A stretch of DNA of 64,000 nt from Bacillota bacterium (GTDB taxonomy: Bacteria > Bacillota > Clostridia > Acetivibrionales > Acetivibrionaceae), in the NCBI GenBank assembly GCA_023421115.1, contig JAEZUI010000025.1:20234-84233 (forward strand), given 5' to 3'. Below are positions 10,080-19,472 of the stretch, piece after piece. How positions within the stretch are numbered: the first letter of the stretch is position 1; every line of letters begins with the position of its first letter. The notes beneath the pieces were generated by a model. The model was given only the letters and a program-made list of their open reading frames with translations, had not been told where the DNA came from and made no database searches. The position numbers were made by a program, and so were the translations under genes.

Positions 10080-10346
10080 ATGAATATTAAATTTATTAAG
10101 GAGACCGAAGTTAAGAAAGAAAAAACTATCCTCGATATCGCAGAAGATTTGAATATAAAAATAAAATCGCCCTGCAATGGAAAAGGTAAGTGTGGAAAAT
10201 GTATAGTTAAAATCTTGAGCGGAAAAGTTTCCGAAACAACTAAATCCGAAGAAGATCTTTTAGGTAAAAAGAAGCTTGCCAAAGGATATAGACTTGCCTG
10301 TGAAACTACTGTTATAGGCGACACAGAAATAGAATTGATTAAATAA
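10080..10346 (+). CDS. Small 2Fe-2S ferredoxin
   Basis: An 88-residue plant-type [2Fe-2S] ferredoxin. The cluster ligands are visible as C-x5-C-x2-C (SPCNGKGKCGKC) plus a distal Cys in YRLACETTV. It is of the short, adrenodoxin/RACo N-terminal type, with no fused reductase domain. The ATG at 10080 lies 10 bp after AAGGAG and is preferred over the ATG at 10071, which almost touches the ribosome binding site. It has its own ribosome binding site 73 bp beyond the sensor kinase, and may or may not be cotranscribed. The neighbours give no clue to its redox partner. Confidence 0.85.
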   Translation: MNIKFIKETEVKKEKTILDIAEDLNIKIKSPCNGKGKCGKCIVKILSGKVSETTKSEEDLLGKKKLAKGYRLACETTVIGDTEIELIK

Positions 10347-10359
10347 AAGTGAATAATAA

Positions 10360-11175
10360 CTAAAATTCTTTAATAAACTCAATTGCTTTTTCAGAAGTTA
10401 AGGGTTTACTTATAAGATACCATTGTATCTTTTGACAGCTATGCTTTTTGAGATAGTCCAACTGGTGCTGATGTTCAACACCTTCAGCAATAACGGTCAA
10501 TTTCATTTTTCGACCAATTTTTACAATCATACCGGTTATGTTATCACAACTATCTTCAGAAGTTATATAGTCAATAAAAGTTTTATCAATTTTTAGGGTA
10601 TCAATCGGAAGCTGTTTTAAGTAGCTTAACGATGAATATCCACGTCCAAAATCATCTAATGCAACCCTTACTCCAATCTTTTTTAAATTATAAAGTTTGT
10701 TATGGATAATCTGATAGGTATTTCATCCTTTTCTAAATCAAACTGAGCTTGATAATACAATAAAAATTCTTCATTTTTAAGAGCATTACGCAAATGTTTT
10801 TCTATCAACATTCTTTCTCTTACTATTTCCTTCAAATCATCATTATAGAATACATATTTATTCTTACCCGATGCTTTCGCTCTATACATCAGCATTTCTC
10901 ATTAATTCGTCAGCACTTTCACCATTCTTAGGATATATTGATATTCCAATGCTGACTGTTGTATGGAGCATACTACTATCTATTTCAAATGAAGCTTTAA
11001 TGTTTTACAATACTCTGTCGGATATCAATATCCATAATACTCCACACAACACATATATAAACGTTATCTTTAACGCAATACTTTTAGATTTATATTTGTT
11101 CAAAAAATTAAAAAAACCACTTGATTTCAAAAAGATTGATTGCTTTTCATGGACTTTATTGTTTTCATCATTCAT
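10360..11175 (-). pseudogene. Remnant of a membrane-bound GGDEF-EAL cyclic-di-GMP protein
   Basis: Three blocks of one family are read in different frames. From an ATG at 11175 (after GCGGGGGT) come about 57 codons that look like the N-terminal membrane segment of PAS-GGDEF-EAL proteins (ITFIYVLCGVLWILISDRVL), ending in TAA. Directly after that stop lies the end of a GGDEF domain (TVSIGISIYPKNGESADEL, RNAD), broken by a frameshift before YRAKASGKNKYVFY. The linker and start of an EAL domain follow (LLYYQAQFDLE). Another deletion then joins to the EAL C-terminus (VALDDFGRGYSSLSYLKQLP, LTVIAEGVEH), ending with a stop at 10360. The PAS part, the catalytic GGDEF motif and the EAL motif itself are all missing. 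The gene is certainly inactive. Confidence 0.88.
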
Positions 11176-11521
11176 AAGTACCCCCGCAACCGTTAAAATT
11201 ATGAAATACTACGAATAAATACATTTACATTTTTTCAAATAATCTTTTAATACACTTGAACAGATTAACATAAGTATTATTTTTATTGAATTACACAAAA
11301 CTAATATATAATTATACAAATTAAGTCATAGACTAAAAGTATTAACTCTTTTAATACTAATTGATAGGAACAAAAAAACAAACTAAAAGATACCATACTC
11401 TTACATCATATTACATAATTAGACTAAATTCAACTTTTTTTAATAATTTTTTAAGTATATATTCTCTTCTAGGTGTAATCAAAGTTATTTCTATTATCTA
11501 AAGCATGCTTCTTTGTAAACT
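11176..11521. other. AT-rich intergenic stretch
   Basis: About 345 bases between the pseudogene and the antiporter gene. It is very AT-rich and holds no ORF with a ribosome binding site. I see no convincing hairpin terminator. Confidence 0.5.
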
Positions 11522-12706
11522 TTATTGCCCATAAATGAGCAATCTTCTTGCAGATACTTTAATTGCAATCGCCCCTAACGGCGCTGTAACCAATATAGAT
11601 AGAACAGCTATTGCCAGAATAACCTCCCCGGAGGAAATTCCAAGTCCTAAAGGAATGCTCCCTATAGCAGCCTGAACTGTAGCTTTGGGAATATAAGAAA
11701 TTATGCAAAAAATTCTTTCCTTCCAATTCAAGTTTGTTCCTATCGTTGATACCACAACTCCAACACTTCGACCAAGTAATCCGATAAAAATAATCAAAAG
11801 ACCTGTCAATCCCGCATTCAGAGCCACATTGATATTAACCTGAGCACCCACCAGCACAAAAAGTAATATTTCTGCAAAAATCCATATTTTATTGAACTCG
11901 ACAGCCAATTTCTTCGCAACTTCCGGTTTTTTTTCAAGAATTATAAAGCCTATAGTCATAACACCAAGAAGTCCTGCAATTTCCAACTTACTTTTAAGTA
12001 CATTTTCAACTACTGTAAGAAAAATTGCAGCACCTAGTATTAACAAGACCTTTTTTGTATCTCTAATATGATAAGTTTTAAATAATTTGACCATTATAAA
12101 ACCAATTATTAGTCCAAATACTATCCCCAATAAAATAGATATCGGAATACTCATTATCTGTATTCCAATACTTACATGTGACCCACTGTATAAACCAAGA
12201 AAAGTTGTAAAAAGTGTAATTGCAAATACATCATCAATAGATGCCCCAGCAAGAATAAGTGTGGGTATACCTTTATTGGTACCGATTCCATTTTCAAGAA
12301 AATTTAACATTTGCGGCACAACTACTGCTGGAGATACCGCTGCAATAATGAACCCAAGAATTCCTCCTTCAATAAAGCTAAATCCAAGTAGCTTCACCGA
12401 TATAAAAGCAATTGTAAAACCTTCAAAAATTCCAGGAATACAACTAAGTTTTATCGCTGTGGTTCCCACCCTTTTTAAATCATCCCTACTTATACCCAAA
12501 CCCGCTCTGAGTAGAATAATAATCAATGCAATTTTTCTTAAATCAGCAGACACCCTCAAGGTATCAGAATCAAGCCAGTTTAGAACATATGGACCAATAA
12601 CAACTCCAAGAATAAGCAGTCCCAGCAATCCCGGAAGCTTCATTTTTGTGAAAAGGGCATTTATTCCCAGCCCTAATATTAACATAATCGCCAAACTCGT
12701 TAGCAT
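11522..12706 (-). CDS. Cation/proton antiporter (CPA family), fluoride-riboswitch controlled
   Basis: A 394-residue membrane protein of the monovalent cation:proton antiporter superfamily, with about 12 hydrophobic segments. Family marks include the N-terminal LPGLLGLLILGVVIGP, LRAGLGIS in an early helix, SPAVVVPQML, and the charged pair in GASIDDVFAI that corresponds to the ion-binding acidic residues. There is no C-terminal TrkA-N or CBS domain. The ATG at 12706 is preceded by GGGAAGGTG. The 5' leader is a fluoride riboswitch with an intrinsic terminator. Antiporters of this type are a known class of fluoride-riboswitch targets. I therefore infer a role in relieving fluoride or the proton load that comes with it, rather than housekeeping sodium export. 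Direct fluoride transport is not shown. Confidence 0.9.
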   Translation of the reverse strand: MLTSLAIMLILGLGINALFTKMKLPGLLGLLILGVVIGPYVLNWLDSDTLRVSADLRKIALIIILLRAGLGISRDDLKRVGTTAIKLSCIPGIFEGFTIAFISVKLLGFSFIEGGILGFIIAAVSPAVVVPQMLNFLENGIGTNKGIPTLILAGASIDDVFAITLFTTFLGLYSGSHVSIGIQIMSIPISILLGIVFGLIIGFIMVKLFKTYHIRDTKKVLLILGAAIFLTVVENVLKSKLEIAGLLGVMTIGFIILEKKPEVAKKLAVEFNKIWIFAEILLFVLVGAQVNINVALNAGLTGLLIIFIGLLGRSVGVVVSTIGTNLNWKERIFCIISYIPKATVQAAIGSIPLGLGISSGEVILAIAVLSILVTAPLGAIAIKVSARRLLIYGQ

Positions 12707-12732
12707 AACAACACCTTCCCATTTTTTAGTTA

Positions 12733-12793
12733 TTCATAGAAAATAAAAAAACAAAACTCCTACAAGCAGCAGATTATCTACTACATGTAGGAG
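12733..12793 (-). terminator. Intrinsic terminator of the riboswitch expression platform
   Basis: On the minus strand CTCCTAC (12787-12793) pairs with GTAGGAG (12757-12763), and the second arm is followed by a T-rich run (12733-12756). The first arm is also the last conserved segment of the aptamer, so ligand binding and terminator formation compete for it. Confidence 0.85.
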
Positions 12794-12836
12794 TCATTAG
12801 CTTTTAAAGCGGTTTCGGTGAACTCCATCACCATCA
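12784..12836 (-). promoter_or_regulatory. Fluoride riboswitch (crcB motif) aptamer
   Basis: Reading the minus strand from 12836, the leader has GGTGATGGAGTTCACC, then AACCGC, a short loop, and GCTAATGACTCCTAC. These match the conserved features of the fluoride riboswitch: the GATGG...TTC hairpin, the pseudoknot-forming A/C stretch, and the TGATGACTCCTA-like 3' segment. The adjacent terminator reuses CTCCTAC. Fluoride would stabilise the aptamer and let transcription run into the antiporter gene. Confidence 0.92.
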
Positions 12837-12857
12837 ATGTATAAACTTAACAAAATT

Positions 12858-12887
12858 ATTATACCACGCTATATTCCACAGTGTAAA
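12858..12887 (-). promoter_or_regulatory. Promoter of the riboswitch-antiporter transcript
   Basis: On the minus strand TTTACA (12882-12887) and TATAAT (12858-12863) are separated by 18 bp. Transcription would begin near 12850, just upstream of the aptamer. Confidence 0.7.
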
Positions 12888-12930
12888 TATTTTTCTATTA
12901 GTCAAACGAATCTCTTTTCAGTTAAACCAT

Positions 12931-15900
12931 TTATCTGTCTGATGTATGAATAAACTCTATCTTAAAACACTCATCATCTAGCTTGGTGATATTTGATAAA
13001 TTCGTCAAGTACTTTTTAAGATCGTATTCCGATCCAACCCATTTTGTCATTTTGAAGTGAGCTGCACAGTTTCTTCCGTGCTCTTTGGCACAATATAAGG
13101 CATAGTCGCTTATATTCACCATTTGTTCCAGATCAAAAAGTTCAGGGTTTGTAACGTACAAAGGCATCTCCACATATCCTAGGGAGCAAGTCTTATTTAT
13201 AGTTTCGTCTTCAGATACCCTTACTTGAGTTTCTTGTATGTTTTCAAGGACCTTCCTTGCAAACTTTTCCAAATATTCTGGTTTTGTGTTATATAGGATG
13301 ATCAAGAACTCTTCTCCCCCCCAACGGACTATGATATCATCTTTCCTGATCATTTGTTTGAGAACTTTTGATATTGCAATCAATACATTATCCCCAGCCG
13401 TATGGCCATAGGTATCATTTACCGCTTTAAAATGGTCAATATCTATCAAAAATACTCCAATAACATTTCCTTCTATTGTTAACTGCCTCTTCTCATTATT
13501 ATTCAAGGATATAACTTTATTTTTAATAAATTGAGCTATTTTATCGCATGTGAATTCAAAAGCATACCTTCTATTATGCAAGTTAGTTAATGGGTCATGT
13601 AATGAAAGTTCTCTGAGTTTTTCATTAGCGTTATTAAGCTGGATTGTTCTTTCCCTAATTTTCTCCTCCATATTTTCATATAGTCTGGCATTTTCAATAG
13701 AGATAGACGCCTGAGAAGATAAGATTCTTAAGGCCTCCAACCTTTCTGAAGTAAATACATTGTCAGAAAGGTTATTCTCTAAATAGACAACTCCCTTAAG
13801 CCGATTTTGATAGAAAACAGGTGTACATAATACTGATTTAATACGATTTTTTATGATATAAGGATTGCTTTGCCAGTTATCATCGGAGCAAGCGTCATGA
13901 ATAACCACAGTTTCTTTGGTTCGGGTAACGTATTGTACAATTTCCATGCATAACTCCCTACTTTCAGTTAAGGGAATTGAATGCATGACTTGGATTTGAT
14001 TGAAATTAACGTTCTGAACTGCTTCAATATAAAATTGACCGTCAACATCATTCCTAAGCAAGAGACAACCACGTTGGGCACCAGCATTTTCGATCATAGT
14101 ACGGATTAGTATCGTTAAAAGCTTTTCAATTTTGATTTCACTCGATATGGCTTGAGTGCATTTCAATATTGAAGTCATATCAATCGAACTGTATGTGGCT
14201 GCTGAAGTTGCTCCTTTTGTGCCTTTTGATAATTTTGTTCCTCTAATATTAATTTCATCAATCATAAAATAGTGTGAATATTGCTTTTCTATAATTGCGA
14301 CTTTTCGAAGAGCTCCCCATTGTTTATATAAATAATGAGCCTCCCTAATATAAGCCTTCCCGATTGTTTCATCCCCTTCTTTCAGCCAGAACACTCCATA
14401 CAATTCATTGCACAGTGCCTTGAATTGAATAAAATCATTACTTCCAATTGATTTCATTGCATTTTTAAAATGTCCAACAATAGTATCAAGGGATTCCTTC
14501 TCAATTATTGCTATTTGAGCAGATAGTAGGTAGTATTTATGAGCAAAATTAACAGGACAATTCTCTGACCAGTTTTTCAATTTACATCTGATATCACTTA
14601 GAGTTTCTTTTATTTTGGACTGCTCTTCGTCTGTTGCTTTGTCCAATTTATGAATAAGGATCAGACCTTGAAACAAATAATGGTCGGGCGTAGGAAAATC
14701 AGTGACTCCTGCAAATATAATTTTCTCTGCCATCGTGTTCCACTTTTCCGCCGCTTCAATATTTCCTGATACAATATTTATATAGGCATTGTATTGAAAA
14801 AACCTTACTAAGAAAGGTAAATTATGGGTGTTCTCGATCATACCTAGCATTTCATAATCTTTCGCGTCAAAATTCAACTGAGCGTCCTGATCAGGAGTTG
14901 TCTGAAATTTCTGAATAAAATAGTAAACAATTTCAGCTAAGACTAAAGGTACCGTGCCTTTGGCCTGTTTGAGAAAAGCAATAGTATTTTCTGTTTCTGT
15001 CTTGCACTCGTTCAGATTCTTACCGACCCACATAAATAGATGCATTTTATGGGCTATGGCATAAGTCGCATGCATAAGATCCCCTGTTTCCAAGCCCGTA
15101 CGGTATGACATATCGTAATAATCTAAACCTTCCTGATAATGAGCTCTCCAGTGTGAAAGATAGGTAAAAATAAAATAAACAGGAGGTTTTTGAGATTCAG
15201 CCTTAAATTTATTGATTAATGCAAAAGCGGCCTCTCCCAGTTTATAACCGGTTTCATAATCAGCAAGCATATTTCCCATAATTACACCGCAATCACCAAA
15301 GCATTTACATGACAATGGAGATGTCCCATTGACCAAGGTCATTTCAAACATAATCAACGATGCTAGCATATAAAGCTGAGGATTGACTTGAATAGCCGGG
15401 GGAATTACCTGGAACAGCAGTTGCATTGCCATAAGTTTTTCTGGATCATTCATTACAGGAAGGTTTACAAGTTCCTCAACGGGAGTGCTAGCCAAAAATC
15501 CCTGCATCTTCATGATGCCCTCCTGCATCTTTTGTCCTATCTCCTCAGGAGTTTCCGGCAGTGAAACATTAAACAGAAGTAGGGTATTCCGTATTTCGCT
15601 GATTGCTTCAATCAGCTTACCCTGAAAAATCAGTAACAGAACTTTAATATTGGAAACAGCACCTTTTTCAAGGTTACTGTTTGCTATCTCGTATAAATGC
15701 TCACAAATGGCATCCGCTTTTAATAAATCACCCGACAGCAGGGCTGTTGCTGCCTGTTCCATCAATAAGGCAAACAGCTTATCGGGCGTCAAAGCCCACT
15801 CTTCCTCTGATAGCAATGATTTAGCTGTTTCAAAATAGCTTAACGCTGCCGCAAAAGCAGTTGATTTCTTAGCTTTATTACCGGCCATAATATTTAGATC

Positions 15901-18162
15901 AGCTAGTTCAATACGGTCACCCTTCTCAATGATCGAACATCTACCAATATTCAGATGATTGACCATATCAAAAATCTCATCGGTGCGTTTTGTTTCCCGG
16001 AAAGACTTCAGATACTCCATTCCTATTTTAAAATGAAATTCGCACTTCTCGCTTTCGGTAATTAAAGAATACACTGCTTGGCGAATTCGGTCGTGGGCAA
16101 AACAAAAATGCATTTCAAGGTCCGAAGGGTCCATCTCGTTATTTATAGTATTTATAAATTTATAGTTATTGTTTAATGGCAGTACAATTTCTTTTTCGAT
16201 AGCTATCCACAGTTCCCTACCGAGTTCTGCAATAGATTTTTCACTGATTAACGACACAGTCTTCAAATCAAATTGGGTCCCGACACAGGCAACCAGCTTG
16301 AGAATATTCATGGTTTCTAAAGGCAGTAATTCCAGACCTTTTACCAACAAGTCTACTACATTATCACTTATTTCAACAGCTTCTACTTTTTTCAGATCAT
16401 AAACCCATTGTCCGCTTTCCGCCAAAAATGTGAACGTTCCCTCTAGATACAACGATGTTAAAAGACGGCTGATGAAAAAAGGATTGCCTTGAGTCTTTTG
16501 AAAAATAATGTTTGCTAAAGCTTCGGTTGCACTTGGTTGACTATGAAAGGTATCCGCTATCAATTGATTTACTGAGGAAAATTCCAAAGGTTTCAGGAAT
16601 ATCTGATCAAATGGCGGAATTTCACCCTGCTGCTCATACCTCAGTTCATCCATCAATTGAAGCAACGGATGCCCCGTTTGCACTTCATTGTCTCTGTATG
16701 CCCCTATAAAAAGGATATACTGTACATTGCCTGATATCAAAATGTATTTGATTAAATCAAGGGTTGAAGTATCACTCCATTGTAGATCATCCAAAAAGAC
16801 AACAAGCGGATGTTCTGGTTCGGCAAAAACCTTGATAAATTCGCGGAATGTCATCTGAAACCGGTTTTGAGCCTCCAAAGGGTTGAGTTCAGCAACCTGA
16901 GGCTGAGGGCCGGTAATCTGCTCCAATTCAGGTAATATGTCTATAATAACTTGTCCGTTATTTCCCATAGCATCAAGAAGACGCTGTTTCCAACTATCCA
17001 GACTATGTTGGGACTGCGCAAGAAGCTGCTTTATCAATTCCTTAAAGGCCTGAGTTATTCCGTAATAAGGAATGTTTCTCTCAAACTGGTTAAACTTTCC
17101 AGATATGAAATATCCCTTTTTATAGGTTATCGGTTTACGAATCTCATGAATCAGTGAGGATTTCCCAATTCCAGAGTATCCGCTGACCAACAGAAATTGC
17201 GAAGTGCCCTCCGCTGACATTTCAAAACTATTAATCAATATTTCGATTTCTGCTTCACGACCATACAATTTATGCGGAATTTCAAATCTGTCGAGAATAT
17301 CTCTTTGTCCAGGCATGAACCTGCTTATTATCCTTTTTTCTTTAAGTAATTGTTCACAAAATTCAAGATCCTTCATTAATCCGAAGGATGATTGATACCT
17401 TTCTTCCGGTGTTTTGGCGATTAATTTCATTATGATATCTGATACTACCTCCGGAACATCTGGATTTATATCAATGGGAGGAAGTGGTTCTTTTGCAATA
17501 TGGGAATAAATGAGCTCTAAATCGTCATCACCATGAAAAGGCAATTGTCCGGTAAATAATTCATAGAAGGTAATACCAATGGAATACAAATCAGTTCTGT
17601 AATCGATCGGCCTGTTAATTCTCCCGGTTTGTTCAGGAGATATATAATCCAATGTACCTTCCAAAATGTTCAGGTTGACACATTTGGACGCTTCTCTGAT
17701 CAACTCGGCAGAAATACCGAAATCAATAATCTTTACTTTATTAGTTTTATTATTCCAGATAAAGTTACTTGGATTTACATCTTTATGTATGATGTTTTGA
17801 CTATGAAGTTGAAGTAACGAATTTGTTATTTGAATGGTCAGTTGCAATTTTTCAGCAATATCTAATTTAATGTGTTGCAATACCCTTGCAACTGATTCTC
17901 CTCCTATATCCTCCATAATGATGGCAAGACTGTTGTTGCATTTTTCCATTTTATATGCTTTTATGATTCCATCAAGAGTTATCTTGCTCATAATTTCATA
18001 TTCACGGATAAAGGCGGATAGCTCTTTAGTGGAGGGATATTCTCTATTTAGAAGCTTAATAACGACAGGACAGTTATCTGACTCTCGAGTACCTCGAAAA
18101 ATTGTAGAATTTTCGCTTTTGAAAATTTCTTCTTTGATTTTGTAGCCTGTCAGATGAATCAT
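12931..18162 (-). CDS. Multidomain Ser/Thr kinase - ATPase - TPR-like - GAF - GGDEF signalling protein
   Basis: A 1743-residue cytoplasmic protein, started by an ATG at 18162 after GGAGGAAA. Residues 1-270 are a eukaryotic-type kinase with the lysine in VVIK, HKDVNPSN and DFG intact. Residues about 295-640 are an AAA/STAND-like ATPase with Walker A (GYSGIGKSS) and Walker B (VVFLDDLQWSD). The middle (about 700-1270) is helical and TPR-like. A GAF domain lies at about 1325-1480, then a coiled coil, then a GGDEF domain (about 1515-1690). The active motif is WGGEEF, and RKDD five residues upstream is a product-inhibition I-site. Most relatives of this architecture end in a histidine kinase. Here the output would be cyclic-di-GMP synthesis. 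It stands alone, divergent from the carbonic anhydrase gene. Confidence 0.93.
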   Translation of the reverse strand: MIHLTGYKIKEEIFKSENSTIFRGTRESDNCPVVIKLLNREYPSTKELSAFIREYEIMSKITLDGIIKAYKMEKCNNSLAIIMEDIGGESVARVLQHIKLDIAEKLQLTIQITNSLLQLHSQNIIHKDVNPSNFIWNNKTNKVKIIDFGISAELIREASKCVNLNILEGTLDYISPEQTGRINRPIDYRTDLYSIGITFYELFTGQLPFHGDDDLELIYSHIAKEPLPPIDINPDVPEVVSDIIMKLIAKTPEERYQSSFGLMKDLEFCEQLLKEKRIISRFMPGQRDILDRFEIPHKLYGREAEIEILINSFEMSAEGTSQFLLVSGYSGIGKSSLIHEIRKPITYKKGYFISGKFNQFERNIPYYGITQAFKELIKQLLAQSQHSLDSWKQRLLDAMGNNGQVIIDILPELEQITGPQPQVAELNPLEAQNRFQMTFREFIKVFAEPEHPLVVFLDDLQWSDTSTLDLIKYILISGNVQYILFIGAYRDNEVQTGHPLLQLMDELRYEQQGEIPPFDQIFLKPLEFSSVNQLIADTFHSQPSATEALANIIFQKTQGNPFFISRLLTSLYLEGTFTFLAESGQWVYDLKKVEAVEISDNVVDLLVKGLELLPLETMNILKLVACVGTQFDLKTVSLISEKSIAELGRELWIAIEKEIVLPLNNNYKFINTINNEMDPSDLEMHFCFAHDRIRQAVYSLITESEKCEFHFKIGMEYLKSFRETKRTDEIFDMVNHLNIGRCSIIEKGDRIELADLNIMAGNKAKKSTAFAAALSYFETAKSLLSEEEWALTPDKLFALLMEQAATALLSGDLLKADAICEHLYEIANSNLEKGAVSNIKVLLLIFQGKLIEAISEIRNTLLLFNVSLPETPEEIGQKMQEGIMKMQGFLASTPVEELVNLPVMNDPEKLMAMQLLFQVIPPAIQVNPQLYMLASLIMFEMTLVNGTSPLSCKCFGDCGVIMGNMLADYETGYKLGEAAFALINKFKAESQKPPVYFIFTYLSHWRAHYQEGLDYYDMSYRTGLETGDLMHATYAIAHKMHLFMWVGKNLNECKTETENTIAFLKQAKGTVPLVLAEIVYYFIQKFQTTPDQDAQLNFDAKDYEMLGMIENTHNLPFLVRFFQYNAYINIVSGNIEAAEKWNTMAEKIIFAGVTDFPTPDHYLFQGLILIHKLDKATDEEQSKIKETLSDIRCKLKNWSENCPVNFAHKYYLLSAQIAIIEKESLDTIVGHFKNAMKSIGSNDFIQFKALCNELYGVFWLKEGDETIGKAYIREAHYLYKQWGALRKVAIIEKQYSHYFMIDEINIRGTKLSKGTKGATSAATYSSIDMTSILKCTQAISSEIKIEKLLTILIRTMIENAGAQRGCLLLRNDVDGQFYIEAVQNVNFNQIQVMHSIPLTESRELCMEIVQYVTRTKETVVIHDACSDDNWQSNPYIIKNRIKSVLCTPVFYQNRLKGVVYLENNLSDNVFTSERLEALRILSSQASISIENARLYENMEEKIRERTIQLNNANEKLRELSLHDPLTNLHNRRYAFEFTCDKIAQFIKNKVISLNNNEKRQLTIEGNVIGVFLIDIDHFKAVNDTYGHTAGDNVLIAISKVLKQMIRKDDIIVRWGGEEFLIILYNTKPEYLEKFARKVLENIQETQVRVSEDETINKTCSLGYVEMPLYVTNPELFDLEQMVNISDYALYCAKEHGRNCAAHFKMTKWVGSEYDLKKYLTNLSNITKLDDECFKIEFIHTSDR

Positions 18163-18323
18163 TGTATTTCCTCCAATGCTATTATAATTAATTTAAGGTA
18201 TAAAATTCAATATATGTTCTCTTTATCGGCATTTTTTATAATTATTTTATAGTTTTTGTTTTATAAATAGAATTGTAGCAATTAAAACATCTTTAAACGA
18301 TAATAGCACCCTTATTTGACTAT

Positions 18324-18352
18324 TTGACTTTTATCTTGCCTTGCTATATAGT
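18324..18352 (+). promoter_or_regulatory. Promoter of the carbonic anhydrase gene
   Basis: TTGACT at 18324-18329 and TATAGT at 18347-18352 with a 17-bp spacer, about 75 bp upstream of the AGGAGG ribosome binding site of the next gene. Confidence 0.65.
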
Positions 18353-18428
18353 ATTATAAAAGTTCTTTGCAGCACCAAATAGAATAGAGTTCTGTCACAA
18401 TATTTACAGCTTTAGGAGGCAAACGATA

Positions 18429-19181
18429 ATGAAAACAAATTTATACAAAATAACAGGAATTATTTCTTTAACAGCACTATTAGCAACCTCTGTCGGCTGC
18501 GGTTCTGATGCTTCAGCAACTATACCCAATACTCCTGCAGTTATGGACAACACTCCAAACAATGTTTACACAAGACCTGAGACAGTTTCTACTTTTGAAG
18601 AAGCAAAAAAATTATTAACTGAAGGCAATCAAAGGTATATATCTGGAAATGTACTTAATGATGATCTAAGCAATACAAAACGTGAAGAGTTAGTCAGTAA
18701 AGGACAGCATCCATTTGCTACTATATTGAGCTGCTCCGATTCCCGTGTCCCACCGGAAATAATATTTGACCAGGCACTTGGAGATATTTTTGTTATAAGA
18801 AATGCCGGTAATGTAATAGCTGCTGATGCACTTGGAAGTATCGAATATGGCGCTGAGCACCTACATACGCCGATTATAGTTGTTTTGGGCCATGAAAGTT
18901 GTGGTGCAGTAAAAGCTACAGTGGATGGTGGCGGAAAAGCAGAAGGAAATATAGATAATATAGTTAAAAAAATCAATAAATCACTTGAAAAGGTTAAGTC
19001 TTCAGGTGTTAGTGGTAACAAACTGTATGAGGAATGCGAAAATGAGAATATAATAAATTCCATCAACGAAATCAAAAACAGCGCTGTTATCAAAGAGTTG
19101 GAAGAGGAAAAGAAAGTTGTAGTAGTTGGAGCAAAATATGATATCAACACAGGAGAAGTTACCTTCAGCCCTGTTGAATAA
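18429..19181 (+). CDS. Beta-class carbonic anhydrase, predicted lipoprotein
   Basis: Interconverts CO2 and bicarbonate. The zinc site is intact: Cys and Asp in CSDSRVPPE, then His and Cys in GHESCGAVKA. The GNVI and EYGAEHL blocks typical of beta-class enzymes are also present. The N-terminus is a lipoprotein signal (hydrophobic stretch, then SVGC at 21-24) and a short Thr/Pro linker (to about residue 50), so the enzyme should sit outside the membrane, anchored by lipid. The length of 250 residues fits a beta-carbonic anhydrase plus this leader. The start follows AGGAGG. It is monocistronic, with its own promoter and terminator. An exported role could be to feed bicarbonate to the cell or handle CO2 from fermentation. 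Confidence 0.93.
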   Translation: MKTNLYKITGIISLTALLATSVGCGSDASATIPNTPAVMDNTPNNVYTRPETVSTFEEAKKLLTEGNQRYISGNVLNDDLSNTKREELVSKGQHPFATILSCSDSRVPPEIIFDQALGDIFVIRNAGNVIAADALGSIEYGAEHLHTPIIVVLGHESCGAVKATVDGGGKAEGNIDNIVKKINKSLEKVKSSGVSGNKLYEECENENIINSINEIKNSAVIKELEEEKKVVVVGAKYDINTGEVTFSPVE

Positions 19182-19214
19182 GTAGTATGATCTTTTAAGA
19201 CTTTATTCTAAAAG

Positions 19215-19248
19215 CCTCCCTTCATGTGTGAAGGGGGATTTTATTTTT
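19215..19248 (+). terminator. Terminator of the carbonic anhydrase gene
   Basis: CCTCCCTTCA, a short loop, TGAAGGGGG, then a T-rich run, 33 bp beyond the stop codon. Confidence 0.8.
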
Positions 19249-19472
19249 CATAAAGGGATTATTTAAACCTTCCCTGTTTATTACTCAATAATATCTTTTA
19301 TCGACATATATTATTTTGTTTAATGTACTAATCAAAATTTGTATTGTTAATAAATAATATATATTATAAAATACAGATATTAGGTAGATCAACTTTAGTT
19401 TTGAAAAATTAATTTAAATGGGAGTTGTGTTTGAAACTGAAGTACTTTGCAAAACATTAAAGGGGGATTTTT

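Noticed and set aside
10871..11218. 115-codon plus-strand ORF
   Set aside because: It is antisense to the GGDEF-EAL pseudogene, whose family motifs are clear on the minus strand.
12087..12746. 219-codon plus-strand ORF
   Set aside because: Antisense shadow of the antiporter gene. It would also run into the riboswitch terminator.
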